39,924 nucleotides of DNA, from NCBI GenBank assembly GCA_017504995.1, contig JAFVQC010000050.1:1-39924 (forward strand), read 5' to 3'. This document shows positions 1 to 7,273 of this stretch, piece by piece (positions within the stretch are counted from its first letter, which is position 1; every line of letters begins with the position of its first letter). The notes under the pieces were generated by a model. It did no database searches, was not told where the DNA came from, and saw only the letters and a program-made list of their open reading frames with translations. Both the position numbers and the translations under genes were made by a program. The stretch comes from Clostridia bacterium (GTDB lineage: Bacteria; Bacillota; Clostridia; Oscillospirales; CAG-272).

Positions 1-217
1 CGGATGAGGAGACTGCCGTTTGTGTATTGCGCTCACGTTCTCCTCATCCACCGCAAGCGGTCCCCCTTCCCCGCTGGGGAAGGCTTTTTTGTGCAACTTT
101 ATTTGTTATATAGGTTTTTCGACAGCCTGAGGGGAACTTCTTTCGAGAAGTTCCCCTCAAACTCCCTTCAAGAACTTGAAACAAGTTCTTGGGAATCATA
201 TTGTTCCTGTTTGCCCA
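1..217. repeat. Non-coding block of stacked inverted repeats
   Basis: No convincing gene lies here. The block holds an 11-bp inverted repeat (GGATGAGGAGA at 2-12, its complement at 39-49), the terminator at 65-90, a 13-bp perfect stem with TTCG loop at 129-158, and a 10-bp perfect stem (CAAGAACTTG, AAA loop) at 169-191. The last two lie just downstream of the minus-strand surface-protein gene and could end its transcript, though neither has a T-tract in that direction. The dense perfect hairpins look like a dispersed REP- or MITE-like intergenic repeat, which is inference. Confidence 0.45.
65..90 (+). terminator. Rho-independent terminator
   Basis: An 8-bp perfect stem (CCTTCCCC / GGGGAAGG) closes on a GCT loop and is followed by C and six T. 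It reads on the plus strand, so it would end a transcript entering from left of the window. A small ACCGC-AA-GCGGT hairpin (50-61) sits just before it. Confidence 0.7.
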
Positions 218-3200
218 TTAAATTCTTCGTTTTTTCTTCTTCTTTCTGACAAGGAGTACGGTGGGGACGGTGATTGCTGCGGCGATGCCCAAAATCATGC
301 CGCCGATGGGCAGGACGATGCGACGGAAGATCGCCCACCAGGTATTTCCCGTATTGCCGTCATCGCTGACCTCTTCGGCGCGGACGCTATAATATTTGGC
401 GGTATAGGTCGCGTCGCCCGTTACCATTGTGACGGGGGTAGACCAGCCGAGGAAGGTGTAAAAGAAGCCGTCCTCTTCAAAGGAAGTCGGAATGGCGGGA
501 ATCTCCACCTCTTCGCCGAGGCGGTAGGTGGCAACGGTCGATCCGCCGTGATATACGAAGGTGACCGTATACGTCACGGGAACGAATACAGCCGTGAGCT
601 TCGCGTCACTTGCGGGCATCGTCAGTCCTTCGGCAGAGGAAAAGAAATGCGTTTCTCCCGTTGTCCGATTTTTCAGACAAAGGGACTCCAGACGGTACTC
701 ACCGTTGGGAAAAACCGTCAATGAAATCGATTCTCCCGCCGCGTATTGCGGTTGAGCCGACAAGACCGTTCCGTTTTCCGAGGGCAGAACGGTGAGCGTA
801 TACTTCGGAACGAGCCGATAATACACCCCGCTTGACGCGATCACCTCGGTCACACCTTGGTTGTTGGAGAAGGGAAGATCGTTCGTGTAAAACCCATTCT
901 CATAAAAGGCGCGGACCGATAGCGTCGTCGCGGCGGAAAAGCCGTGGTTGATCCGCAAACGCATCTCACCGTTGGGGCGAAGCTTGTTCCCCAAACTGTC
1001 AAAGAAGCAGATCCCCACGCCTCTGCCATTTTCCCCGTCCTCGAGGAGAAGCGCGGCGCTCATCGCTCCCATTTTCCAAAGGGAGCTTGTGGCGGCTTGG
1101 TCCAAAAGAAAGGTAAGTCCGTGATCGGCAAAATCAAGGGTCAGCCGACGGGATTCGACAGCGGCAAGTCCTGTGAGCGACCCGAAGGAAACGGTCTCGC
1201 CCGATACCGTCAGGGTGTATCCGTCGGCAGAAGCCGTCAGATTCAGTTCTCCTTCGGTTTGGTTTGGCAGGGAAGCAAGAAGCGTTTGCCGATAGGTTGC
1301 CTCATAGACGGTGCTTTGGGTCACCGCCGTGATCGGGGGTGACCATCCGCCAAAGGAATAATAGATAACGCCGTCCACGAAGGAGATTGGGGTTGCGGGA
1401 GAGCTTGGCGTTTCTCCGTACCGATAAGTAAGGGTGTAGCTCTCCTGCCCGTTCACGCGGAAGGTGACCGAATAGCGGCGCTCCTCTTCGGAGAAACGCG
1501 CCTCATAGGTCATGTCCTCGGTGACGCTTCGCAAGGGGGGAGACCAAGTGGAAAAGGTGTACCGATGGGTATTGCTTTGCTCCTTGGTTGGCGTTCCGTT
1601 CGGATAGATTGGCTGCTCGCCGTAACGGTAGCTTTGGGTGATCGTTTCTTGTCCCTCCACCAAAAAGGTGATGCGGTATTCTCTGGGGGACTGATCGTAA
1701 AGCGCATACAAAGAAAGTCCGTCCGTCATTTCCGTGGGGGCGCGATATTCTTCGGGGGAAAGCGACCAGCCGCGGAAGGTATACACCGTTTGTGGGTCAA
1801 GATATTGGTTGGGCGGCGTAGGGAGCGCATCAAGGGAAAGGAATGGCTCGGACAGAGACTCGCTTCCGTCCGCCGAGGGAAAGTAGGCAGTTCCCACGGG
1901 GGTGGCTTCTATCAAGGATACGCTTTTGGAAAGGCTTGCCGATGGCAAAGAAAAGACCGTTTCCTCGGTTTTCTCTCTGCGTTCGGACAGAAGTCCCTCG
2001 TCTTTCGCCTTCCGAATTTCCTTGGTTTGCTCGATCCAAGCGTAGGTTTGCGCCGAGGGCGCTTTCGGTTCTTCCACTACGGTTGGCTTCGTAGGCTCGT
2101 CTACGACGGTCGGCTTCGTAGGCTCGGTCAAGGTGGGGGGAGCGACGGGCTTATCCACGGGCGTTGGCTCTGTAGGGAGCTTGGGCGGCGTGGCGAGAGG
2201 AACTTCGTCTATCCAGTTGAGAGAGGACGGATCGGATTGATTCGTATCGGCGATGATGACCCGCTTATCCAAAAGATTGGCAAAATAATAGGAGTGGGGG
2301 TCGCCCTCGTCGTTGAAAAACTGCCAGGTATCCGCCACAGTTTCGGTGTCGTCCAGACAAAGGCAGATCCGATAAATATGGGAGAGCACGATCTTGATTC
2401 GATTTTTCTTATACGCCCCCATTTCTTTTCCGTATTCCAGCTCCAGCTTGCCGCACATCAGAAGATAGATCGACGGATTCATAATTTGAATCAGCTTGTC
2501 GTACAGATGATTGAAGCGGTCGCGGATCTCGCCGTAGTGTTGCTTGTAAAAAAGGAAGGCATCCTTTTCGGAGCAATCTTTTTTTTCGGCATACTGCTTC
2601 AAAAGCTCGTTCAGACGGTCAGAGCTTTGACGAAGGGCTTTGATCTCAGAGGCGGGAACACCGAAATTGGCAGTCAGAATGCTTTGATACTTTTCAAACA
2701 TGCTAACAAGCTCGGCGTTTTGCAGCGCTTTATACAGGCTGTTATATCCTTCCGGCTTGATATATAGGCTTTCCATCGCGGCGATGGAGGAACGGATCGC
2801 AGTCAGATTGTTCAGATAGGCGGTATGCGCCGCCACGTTCTTTTCATACGCCGCGTATTCGGTACGGTAGGTATCCAGATCGCGGTAGTATTGCTCACGT
2901 TCAGAGAGATAGGTGTCGTACGCCTTCTTTTTGGTTCGATAAGCTTCCCAATCCTTCTTGTTTTGCTCGTAGGCGGCAATCAGCTCGTCGTATGCTTCCT
3001 TGGCGATTACGTAGGCGTCGTATTTTTTCTTTTGCAGAGAATAATCCAACAGCGCGGTAATATACGCTTCGTGCTCCGCCTTGGCGATCTCGTAGGCAAT
3101 TACCTCTGCCTCGGCGTCCTCACCGCGTAAGGCGTCCGTGTATGCGTAGTTGAGCAAGCGATTGACCGTGGAGGCGGAAAGGGACAGTCCGCCGTGATAA

Positions 3201-3670
3201 GAAACGGTAACCGTAACGATCCCCTCCAAGCCCTCGAATACAGCTTCATAGCTTCCGTCAGGCATCAGCGACAGATTCTTGCGTTGATTGCCGCAGAGCG
3301 CGTAAAGAGGCAGACGGGTGACGGTTCGCCCATTGGTCGCCGTATATTCGTAAGGGGTTGCCCGAACCGTTACCTCTCCCTCGTCGGTCTGTTCCACCGC
3401 GAGCAAGGTGTCGGGCAGATCGTCGGAGTAGACGAGGGATTCCCCGAAATATGCGTCAAGATAGCTCGCCTCCGTCTCGGAGATCGGCGCGCCGATCAGC
3501 GTGCGAAGCAGATCGGCGGGAGAGACGGTTACCCGATGCCCCCAAATCGCGTTCGGGTTATCGAACGCCAAGCTGTGGGGCGTATCGGCGGTTGTTGCCG
3601 CAGAGGTAAAGGGAACGAATAGGGGAAAAACCGTAAGGCAAGCCAAAAGAAAGGCAAGAAACTTTTTCAT
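218..3670 (-). CDS. Large anchored surface protein with helical stalk, Pro-rich segment and InlB-type B-repeats
   Basis: 1150 residues. A Sec signal peptide (about 1-25, no lipobox) gives export, and a C-terminal membrane helix (about 1117-1140) followed by KKKKKRRI gives membrane anchoring; no LPxTG motif is seen. Residues about 190-295 form a Tyr/Lys/Glu-rich helix with Tyr or aromatic residues roughly every seven positions. A mixed segment (300-485) follows, then a Pro/Thr/Val-rich stretch (490-540) with TKPTVVDEP/TKPTVVEEP repeats. InlB B-repeat (Listeria-Bacteroides) units follow at about 628-660, 663-728, 732-795 and 1032-1100, recognised by YxVTF...Y(R)YGE...F.GWS...T.YEA.Y. An AAAGGAG site precedes the ATG. 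The gene lies 40 bp behind znuB with no terminator between them, so it is probably the last gene of the metal-uptake operon. Adhesion or matrix binding is the likely role; the ligand is unknown. Confidence 0.85.
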   Translation of the reverse strand: MKKFLAFLLACLTVFPLFVPFTSAATTADTPHSLAFDNPNAIWGHRVTVSPADLLRTLIGAPISETEASYLDAYFGESLVYSDDLPDTLLAVEQTDEGEVTVRATPYEYTATNGRTVTRLPLYALCGNQRKNLSLMPDGSYEAVFEGLEGIVTVTVSYHGGLSLSASTVNRLLNYAYTDALRGEDAEAEVIAYEIAKAEHEAYITALLDYSLQKKKYDAYVIAKEAYDELIAAYEQNKKDWEAYRTKKKAYDTYLSEREQYYRDLDTYRTEYAAYEKNVAAHTAYLNNLTAIRSSIAAMESLYIKPEGYNSLYKALQNAELVSMFEKYQSILTANFGVPASEIKALRQSSDRLNELLKQYAEKKDCSEKDAFLFYKQHYGEIRDRFNHLYDKLIQIMNPSIYLLMCGKLELEYGKEMGAYKKNRIKIVLSHIYRICLCLDDTETVADTWQFFNDEGDPHSYYFANLLDKRVIIADTNQSDPSSLNWIDEVPLATPPKLPTEPTPVDKPVAPPTLTEPTKPTVVDEPTKPTVVEEPKAPSAQTYAWIEQTKEIRKAKDEGLLSERREKTEETVFSLPSASLSKSVSLIEATPVGTAYFPSADGSESLSEPFLSLDALPTPPNQYLDPQTVYTFRGWSLSPEEYRAPTEMTDGLSLYALYDQSPREYRITFLVEGQETITQSYRYGEQPIYPNGTPTKEQSNTHRYTFSTWSPPLRSVTEDMTYEARFSEEERRYSVTFRVNGQESYTLTYRYGETPSSPATPISFVDGVIYYSFGGWSPPITAVTQSTVYEATYRQTLLASLPNQTEGELNLTASADGYTLTVSGETVSFGSLTGLAAVESRRLTLDFADHGLTFLLDQAATSSLWKMGAMSAALLLEDGENGRGVGICFFDSLGNKLRPNGEMRLRINHGFSAATTLSVRAFYENGFYTNDLPFSNNQGVTEVIASSGVYYRLVPKYTLTVLPSENGTVLSAQPQYAAGESISLTVFPNGEYRLESLCLKNRTTGETHFFSSAEGLTMPASDAKLTAVFVPVTYTVTFVYHGGSTVATYRLGEEVEIPAIPTSFEEDGFFYTFLGWSTPVTMVTGDATYTAKYYSVRAEEVSDDGNTGNTWWAIFRRIVLPIGGMILGIAAAITVPTVLLVRKKKKKRRI

Positions 3671-3710
3671 AAAACTCCTTTCAAAACGGATAGGTGAAAT
3701 AGAAAGGGGG

Positions 3711-4556
3711 TCAACGGCGCAACAGCTTTCCCGTCAGCGAGAAGATCAGAAACGTCGCAAGCTCCACCGCCACCACCGTAGGTCCTACGGGGGTAGATAC
3801 GACCAGCGACAGCAGAATGCCAAAGGCGGAGCACGCCGTGGCAAGGATCGCGGAGCAAATAACCACGCGCTTGAAGCTTCGACAGACTCGCATTGCCGAC
3901 AGCGCGGGAAATACGATCAGGGCGGAGATCAGCAGAGAGCCAACCAGCTTCATGGCAAGCACGATGATCACCGCGGTAATGATTGCCAGAAAAAGATTGT
4001 AGACCGAGGCGCGAACGCCAACGGCGCGGGCGAAATCCTCGTCAAAGGTCACGGCGAAGATCCGATGGTAAAAGAGGGTAAACAGCGCAATGACCAAAAC
4101 CGATAGGATCACGCATACCCACAGATCCGCCCTGGAAAGCGTCAGGATCGAAAACGAGCCGAACAGACTGCCGCACACGTCTCCCGCCACGTTGGCAGAG
4201 GCGGAAAAAAGATCCATGACCAAGTAGCCAAGCGCCAGCGCGCCCACCGAAAGGACGGCAATGGCGGCGTCTCCCTTCAGCTTTGTGTGCTGACCTGTTT
4301 TCAAAAGAAGTACCGCTGCCAGTACCGTAACGGGAAGCACCAGCAGCATTTGATTCGTCAGATTCATGACCGCCGCGATGGCAAGCGCGCCGAAGGCTAC
4401 GTGAGACAGACCGTCTCCGATAAAGGAAAAACGCTTCAGCACCAGTATCACCCCGAACAGCGCGGCGCAAAGGGCGACCAATACGCCGACGATCAAGGCG
4501 TACCATACGAAATCATAAGAAAAATAATCCTGTAGGGACAAAAAGAACTCTTTCAC
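3711..4556 (-). CDS. znuB: Zinc/manganese ABC transporter permease
   Basis: 281 residues, almost entirely hydrophobic, with about eight or nine predicted membrane helices. This is the ABC-3 permease family of ZnuB, MntB and AdcB. The F.GDGLSHV motif near residue 45 and the conserved middle segment GVRAS.YNL are typical. It forms the membrane channel for the metal delivered by the substrate-binding lipoprotein encoded two genes upstream. Its start overlaps the end of the ATPase gene by 4 bp (ATGA), indicating translational coupling. The metal (Zn or Mn) cannot be fixed from this sequence; the adjacent Fur-family regulator and His-rich binding protein favour zinc. Confidence 0.92.
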   Translation of the reverse strand: MKEFFLSLQDYFSYDFVWYALIVGVLVALCAALFGVILVLKRFSFIGDGLSHVAFGALAIAAVMNLTNQMLLVLPVTVLAAVLLLKTGQHTKLKGDAAIAVLSVGALALGYLVMDLFSASANVAGDVCGSLFGSFSILTLSRADLWVCVILSVLVIALFTLFYHRIFAVTFDEDFARAVGVRASVYNLFLAIITAVIIVLAMKLVGSLLISALIVFPALSAMRVCRSFKRVVICSAILATACSAFGILLSLVVSTPVGPTVVAVELATFLIFSLTGKLLRR

Positions 4557-5257
4557 GACACGCCTCCTTCCCGAAGGGGAAACGCCATGCTTGTCCGATA
4601 TTCTTCCACAGAGGAATAAAAGGTAGGGGTGGCGCTCATGTGCAGAACACGGTTGGCGTATCGCATGACCGCCCCGAGATCGTGGGTGATCATCAGGATC
4701 GTTACCCCCGATTCCCGATTCAGTCGGGCGATGGTTTCGTAAAGCTCCTCGGTGGCGTGGGGATCAAGTCCTGCCACAGGCTCGTCCAGAAGCAGGATCT
4801 TTTCCGTGGCGCACAATGCTCTTGCCAACAGCGTTCTCTGCTGTTGACCGCCCGAAAGCTCGCTGTAGGAGCGAGAGGCAAGGGAACAGATGCCCAGCCG
4901 CGCCATGTTGTCGTGGGCGGTAATGCGGTTTTTTCTTTTTGCGAAAAAGCCGAAATCCGACCGTCCCACACAGCCCGAAAGGACGACCTCCATGACCGAG
5001 GCGGGGAAATCTTTCTGCGTCTCGCTTTGCTGGGGCAGATAGCCGATATCGCTTTGTCTGATTCCGTCTCCCAGAACGATCTCTCCCTCAAGGGGCTGGC
5101 GCAGGCGAAGCAAGGTCTTCATCAGCGTGCTTTTTCCCGATCCGTTTTCTCCCACGATGCAGAGATAGTCGCCTTTTTCTACCGTGAAGCTCACGTGGCT
5201 TGCCACCGTCGCGCCGTCGTAGCCCAAGGAAACCTCCCGACATATCATTTGTGACAT
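4553..5257 (-). CDS. znuC: Zinc/manganese ABC transporter ATP-binding protein
   Basis: 234 residues. It is the nucleotide-binding subunit that powers metal import through the adjacent permease. Visible motifs are Walker A GENGSGKST (36-44), the Q-loop at LPQQ (about 74), signature LSGGQQQR (134-141), Walker B ILLLDEP (154-160) and the H-loop in ITHD (about 195). Length and motif order match the ZnuC/MntA-type ATPases. It overlaps the permease gene by 4 bp and lies 25 bp after the binding-protein gene, inside the fur-znuACB operon. Confidence 0.93.
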   Translation of the reverse strand: MSQMICREVSLGYDGATVASHVSFTVEKGDYLCIVGENGSGKSTLMKTLLRLRQPLEGEIVLGDGIRQSDIGYLPQQSETQKDFPASVMEVVLSGCVGRSDFGFFAKRKNRITAHDNMARLGICSLASRSYSELSGGQQQRTLLARALCATEKILLLDEPVAGLDPHATEELYETIARLNRESGVTILMITHDLGAVMRYANRVLHMSATPTFYSSVEEYRTSMAFPLREGGVS

Positions 5258-5282
5258 AGTTTTTCCTCTTTTTTATCTTGAT

Positions 5283-6281
5283 TTATTCTGTAGGGGTGAT
5301 GGCTTGTCGGAAAACCGACAAATTCCGTTCCATGATCGCAAGATAGCTTGTCCCCTCATCGATCTGCTTTCGGGTGACCGACTGCATCGAATCCATCACG
5401 AGGATCGCGTCCTCGTTTCGTCCCGCCGTTCGAAGGACGCCTTGTGCCAGCGCGCGGTCGCCGCTTTCGGTGACCGTGACCGCAGATAAATGCCAATCCT
5501 TCAATCCGTTGGCAAGACGGATCACGGTATCGGGGGTCGCGTCGGTATCCGTGGTACAGCCGCGGAAGGCGGCAAGATAGGATACGCCGTAATCCTCGGT
5601 CAGATAGACGAAGGGAAACCGATCGGCAAAGATCAGCTTGGGGTCACTTACCTCGGCAACCGCCGCGGCGTAGGCTTGATCCATCTCTTGCAGACTTGCC
5701 GTGTAAGCCGCCGCGTTGGCGCGGTATTGCTCTGCTTTGGTTTCGTCTAAAGACGCCAACGTCGCCGCGATGGCGTTGGTACACGCCTGCGCGTTCTTCA
5801 GCGACAGCCAGATATGCTCGTCGGTTTCATTTCCCGTGTGGGAATGGATATGCTCGTGTTCTTCTCCGCAATCCTCGTCACAGTCCTCGGTGAGGCGTTC
5901 GTCGGAAATCTGTCGGAGAACCACGCCCTCCGCCTCGGTCAGACGAAGAACCGTTCTGCCTTCGCGGGGCTTTCTCGAAAGAGCGTCCTCCACCCAACCC
6001 TCCGATCCGCCCCCAAGACAGACCAAAAGATCGCAGGAGGAAATGCTCACCATATCCGCCGCAGAGGGCTGATAGCTGTGGAGATCGGTTCCGTCCTTCA
6101 CCAATAGGCTGACCTCGACGGCATCGTGTTCTCCTACGATGTTTTTCACCCAATCGTAAAGGGGAAAGACCGTGCAGACGATCTTCAAGCCGTCGCCCTC
6201 TCGGCGCGCGTTACAGCCCGTCGTAAGGGGCAGCAGAAGCAGGAGCAAGGCGATCGCTCCCGCCAATCCTTTTTTGATCAT
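5283..6281 (-). CDS. znuA: Zinc/manganese ABC transporter substrate-binding lipoprotein
   Basis: 332 residues. The N-terminus is a lipoprotein signal with lipobox LTTGC (Cys23), so the mature protein is tethered outside the membrane. It belongs to the TroA/ZnuA cluster-A1 family. Conserved metal ligands are seen at H68 (DLHSYQP) and H156 (DEHIW), separated by an acidic His/Cys-rich loop (about 130-150, with HEHIHSH) typical of zinc-binding family members. The usual third-ligand motif HDAF is replaced by ADRF near residue 220, a variant I recall from other clostridial homologues. The start overlaps the fur stop by 4 bp (ATGA). Zinc is the favoured substrate, with manganese possible. Confidence 0.92.
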   Translation of the reverse strand: MIKKGLAGAIALLLLLLPLTTGCNARREGDGLKIVCTVFPLYDWVKNIVGEHDAVEVSLLVKDGTDLHSYQPSAADMVSISSCDLLVCLGGGSEGWVEDALSRKPREGRTVLRLTEAEGVVLRQISDERLTEDCDEDCGEEHEHIHSHTGNETDEHIWLSLKNAQACTNAIAATLASLDETKAEQYRANAAAYTASLQEMDQAYAAAVAEVSDPKLIFADRFPFVYLTEDYGVSYLAAFRGCTTDTDATPDTVIRLANGLKDWHLSAVTVTESGDRALAQGVLRTAGRNEDAILVMDSMQSVTRKQIDEGTSYLAIMERNLSVFRQAITPTE

Positions 6282-6724
6282 TTTCTTTTCTCTCCCCGTT
6301 CTTGTTTTTCTACCCCAGGTTTCCGATCACAGGCGGCGCATTGTCCGAACAGCACCGTTTCTTCCTCGTTGACCGAAAATTGACTGGAGCTTCGTACCGC
6401 GTACAACAGCTCGTCGGATACCCGATCGTCCAGATGGAGAAGCCGTCCGCAGCCGATACACTTCATGTGCAGATGAGAACGGCAATGCTCGCCCTCCACG
6501 ATCTGATAAACGAAGCGACGGGAATGTCCCTTGACGAATCGCTTGACCGTTCCTTCCTCCACAAGCCGTGTGATCAGACGGTATACCGTGCTCAGGGCAG
6601 GTACGTTTTCACCGTATAATTCCCTCATTTTTTCTACCAGATCTTCGACCGTATAGGCTTGATCTCGATTGGCTTTTAAAAAATCGGAGAGCATTTTTTT
6701 CTGCTCGGTCCTGTATTCTGCCAT
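6278..6724 (-). CDS. Fur-family metal-responsive repressor (Fur/Zur-like)
   Basis: 148 residues, the normal family size. The winged-helix DNA-binding domain (about 1-78) includes the recognition helix ALSTVYR. The dimerisation domain carries the His-rich metal site HCRSHLHMKC (80-89) and two structural-zinc pairs, CIGC (89-92) and CAAC (129-132). The frame is open further upstream, but the ATG at 6724 is chosen because it has a GGAGGA site at 7-8 nt spacing and matches the family N-terminus (MAEYRTEQ). It is the first gene of the znuACB operon, so a Zur or Mn/Zn-sensing role is likely; Fur and PerR cannot be excluded on sequence alone. Confidence 0.9.
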   Translation of the reverse strand: MAEYRTEQKKMLSDFLKANRDQAYTVEDLVEKMRELYGENVPALSTVYRLITRLVEEGTVKRFVKGHSRRFVYQIVEGEHCRSHLHMKCIGCGRLLHLDDRVSDELLYAVRSSSQFSVNEEETVLFGQCAACDRKPGVEKQERGEKRK

Positions 6725-6734
6725 GTTGTCCTCC

Positions 6735-6757
6735 AATTTGAGAATTACTCTCAAATT
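6735..6757 (-). promoter_or_regulatory. Fur-family operator
   Basis: A perfect 9-bp inverted repeat (AATTTGAGA / TCTCAAATT) flanks a 5-nt centre. Its core fits the 7-1-7 layout of Fur-family boxes (TGAGAAT-T-ACTCTCA). It lies immediately downstream of the -10 box and just upstream of the ribosome binding site, so bound repressor would block the start of the fur-znuACB transcript and give autoregulation. Confidence 0.8.
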
Positions 6758-6786
6758 ATTATACACGAAATGGGGAGATTTGTCAA
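6758..6786 (-). promoter_or_regulatory. Sigma-A promoter of the fur-znuACB operon
   Basis: On the minus strand there is a consensus -35 TTGACA (6786-6781), a 17-bp spacer and a consensus -10 TATAAT (6763-6758). Both hexamers are perfect. The Fur-type operator abuts the -10 box. Confidence 0.88.
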
Positions 6787-7273
6787 TCCTTAATTTTTTC
6801 TTGCTTCTGTTTTTTGAAAAGAAAGGTCTTTTGAACGTTTCGCAAGGAACAATTTGTAAAAATTGTGCAAAATGGGGAAAATGTTTTTTTTTCAAAAAGG
6901 GCTTGACAAGAATTTTCGGAATGTTTTCCATAGGCAAATAAAAAAAATTTTTCAAACGCCCCTTGTAAATACTGCTTTTTCCACATTATCAACAGAGTTT
7001 TCCATAGGCAGACATGGATTTTTTTGTGGGGGTATGGAAAACTTTTTGGAAAACATGGGTTTGTGAATCCTGACGAATTTGCTAAAAAAAGGAATGTTTT
7101 TTGCCTTGCGTCGCATAAAGAAAGGCAAAAATTCCCACTTTCTTTTTTTGAATTTAAAAGAAATGAATGATTTTTACCCATCTTTTTGAACGCGTGCTTG
7201 CAACCGTTGGGGTTTTGCCGCAATTTTCGACATTTTTGGCGGATTTATCCACGGTGGGACTTTTTTGAGACGA
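6787..7273. other. AT-rich intergenic region with DnaA-box-like cluster
   Basis: This 487-bp gap between ylbJ and the fur promoter has no convincing gene. It contains tandem nonamers TTTTCCACA (6977-6985) and TTATCAACA (6986-6994), each one mismatch from the DnaA box TTATCCACA. TTATCCACG lies at 7245-7253. A 14-bp direct repeat GTTTTCCATAGGCA occurs at 6923-6936 and 6997-7010, with inverted copies of its GTTTTCCA core at 7035-7042 and 7047-7054. Poly-A/T runs are frequent. Gene orientation flips from minus to plus nearby. It resembles a replication origin or a DnaA-titration/regulatory element; no dnaA gene is in view. Confidence 0.4.

Noticed and set aside
2070-2130. Possible CRISPR-like short direct repeats
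   Set aside because: They are the coding repeats for TKPTVV(D/E)EP in the Pro-rich part of the surface protein, without spacers of regular size.
6725-6955. N-terminal extension of the Fur-family protein by 77 residues
   Set aside because: It would run through the promoter and operator, and its Phe/Lys-rich sequence is not family-like. The ATG at 6724 has a good ribosome binding site.
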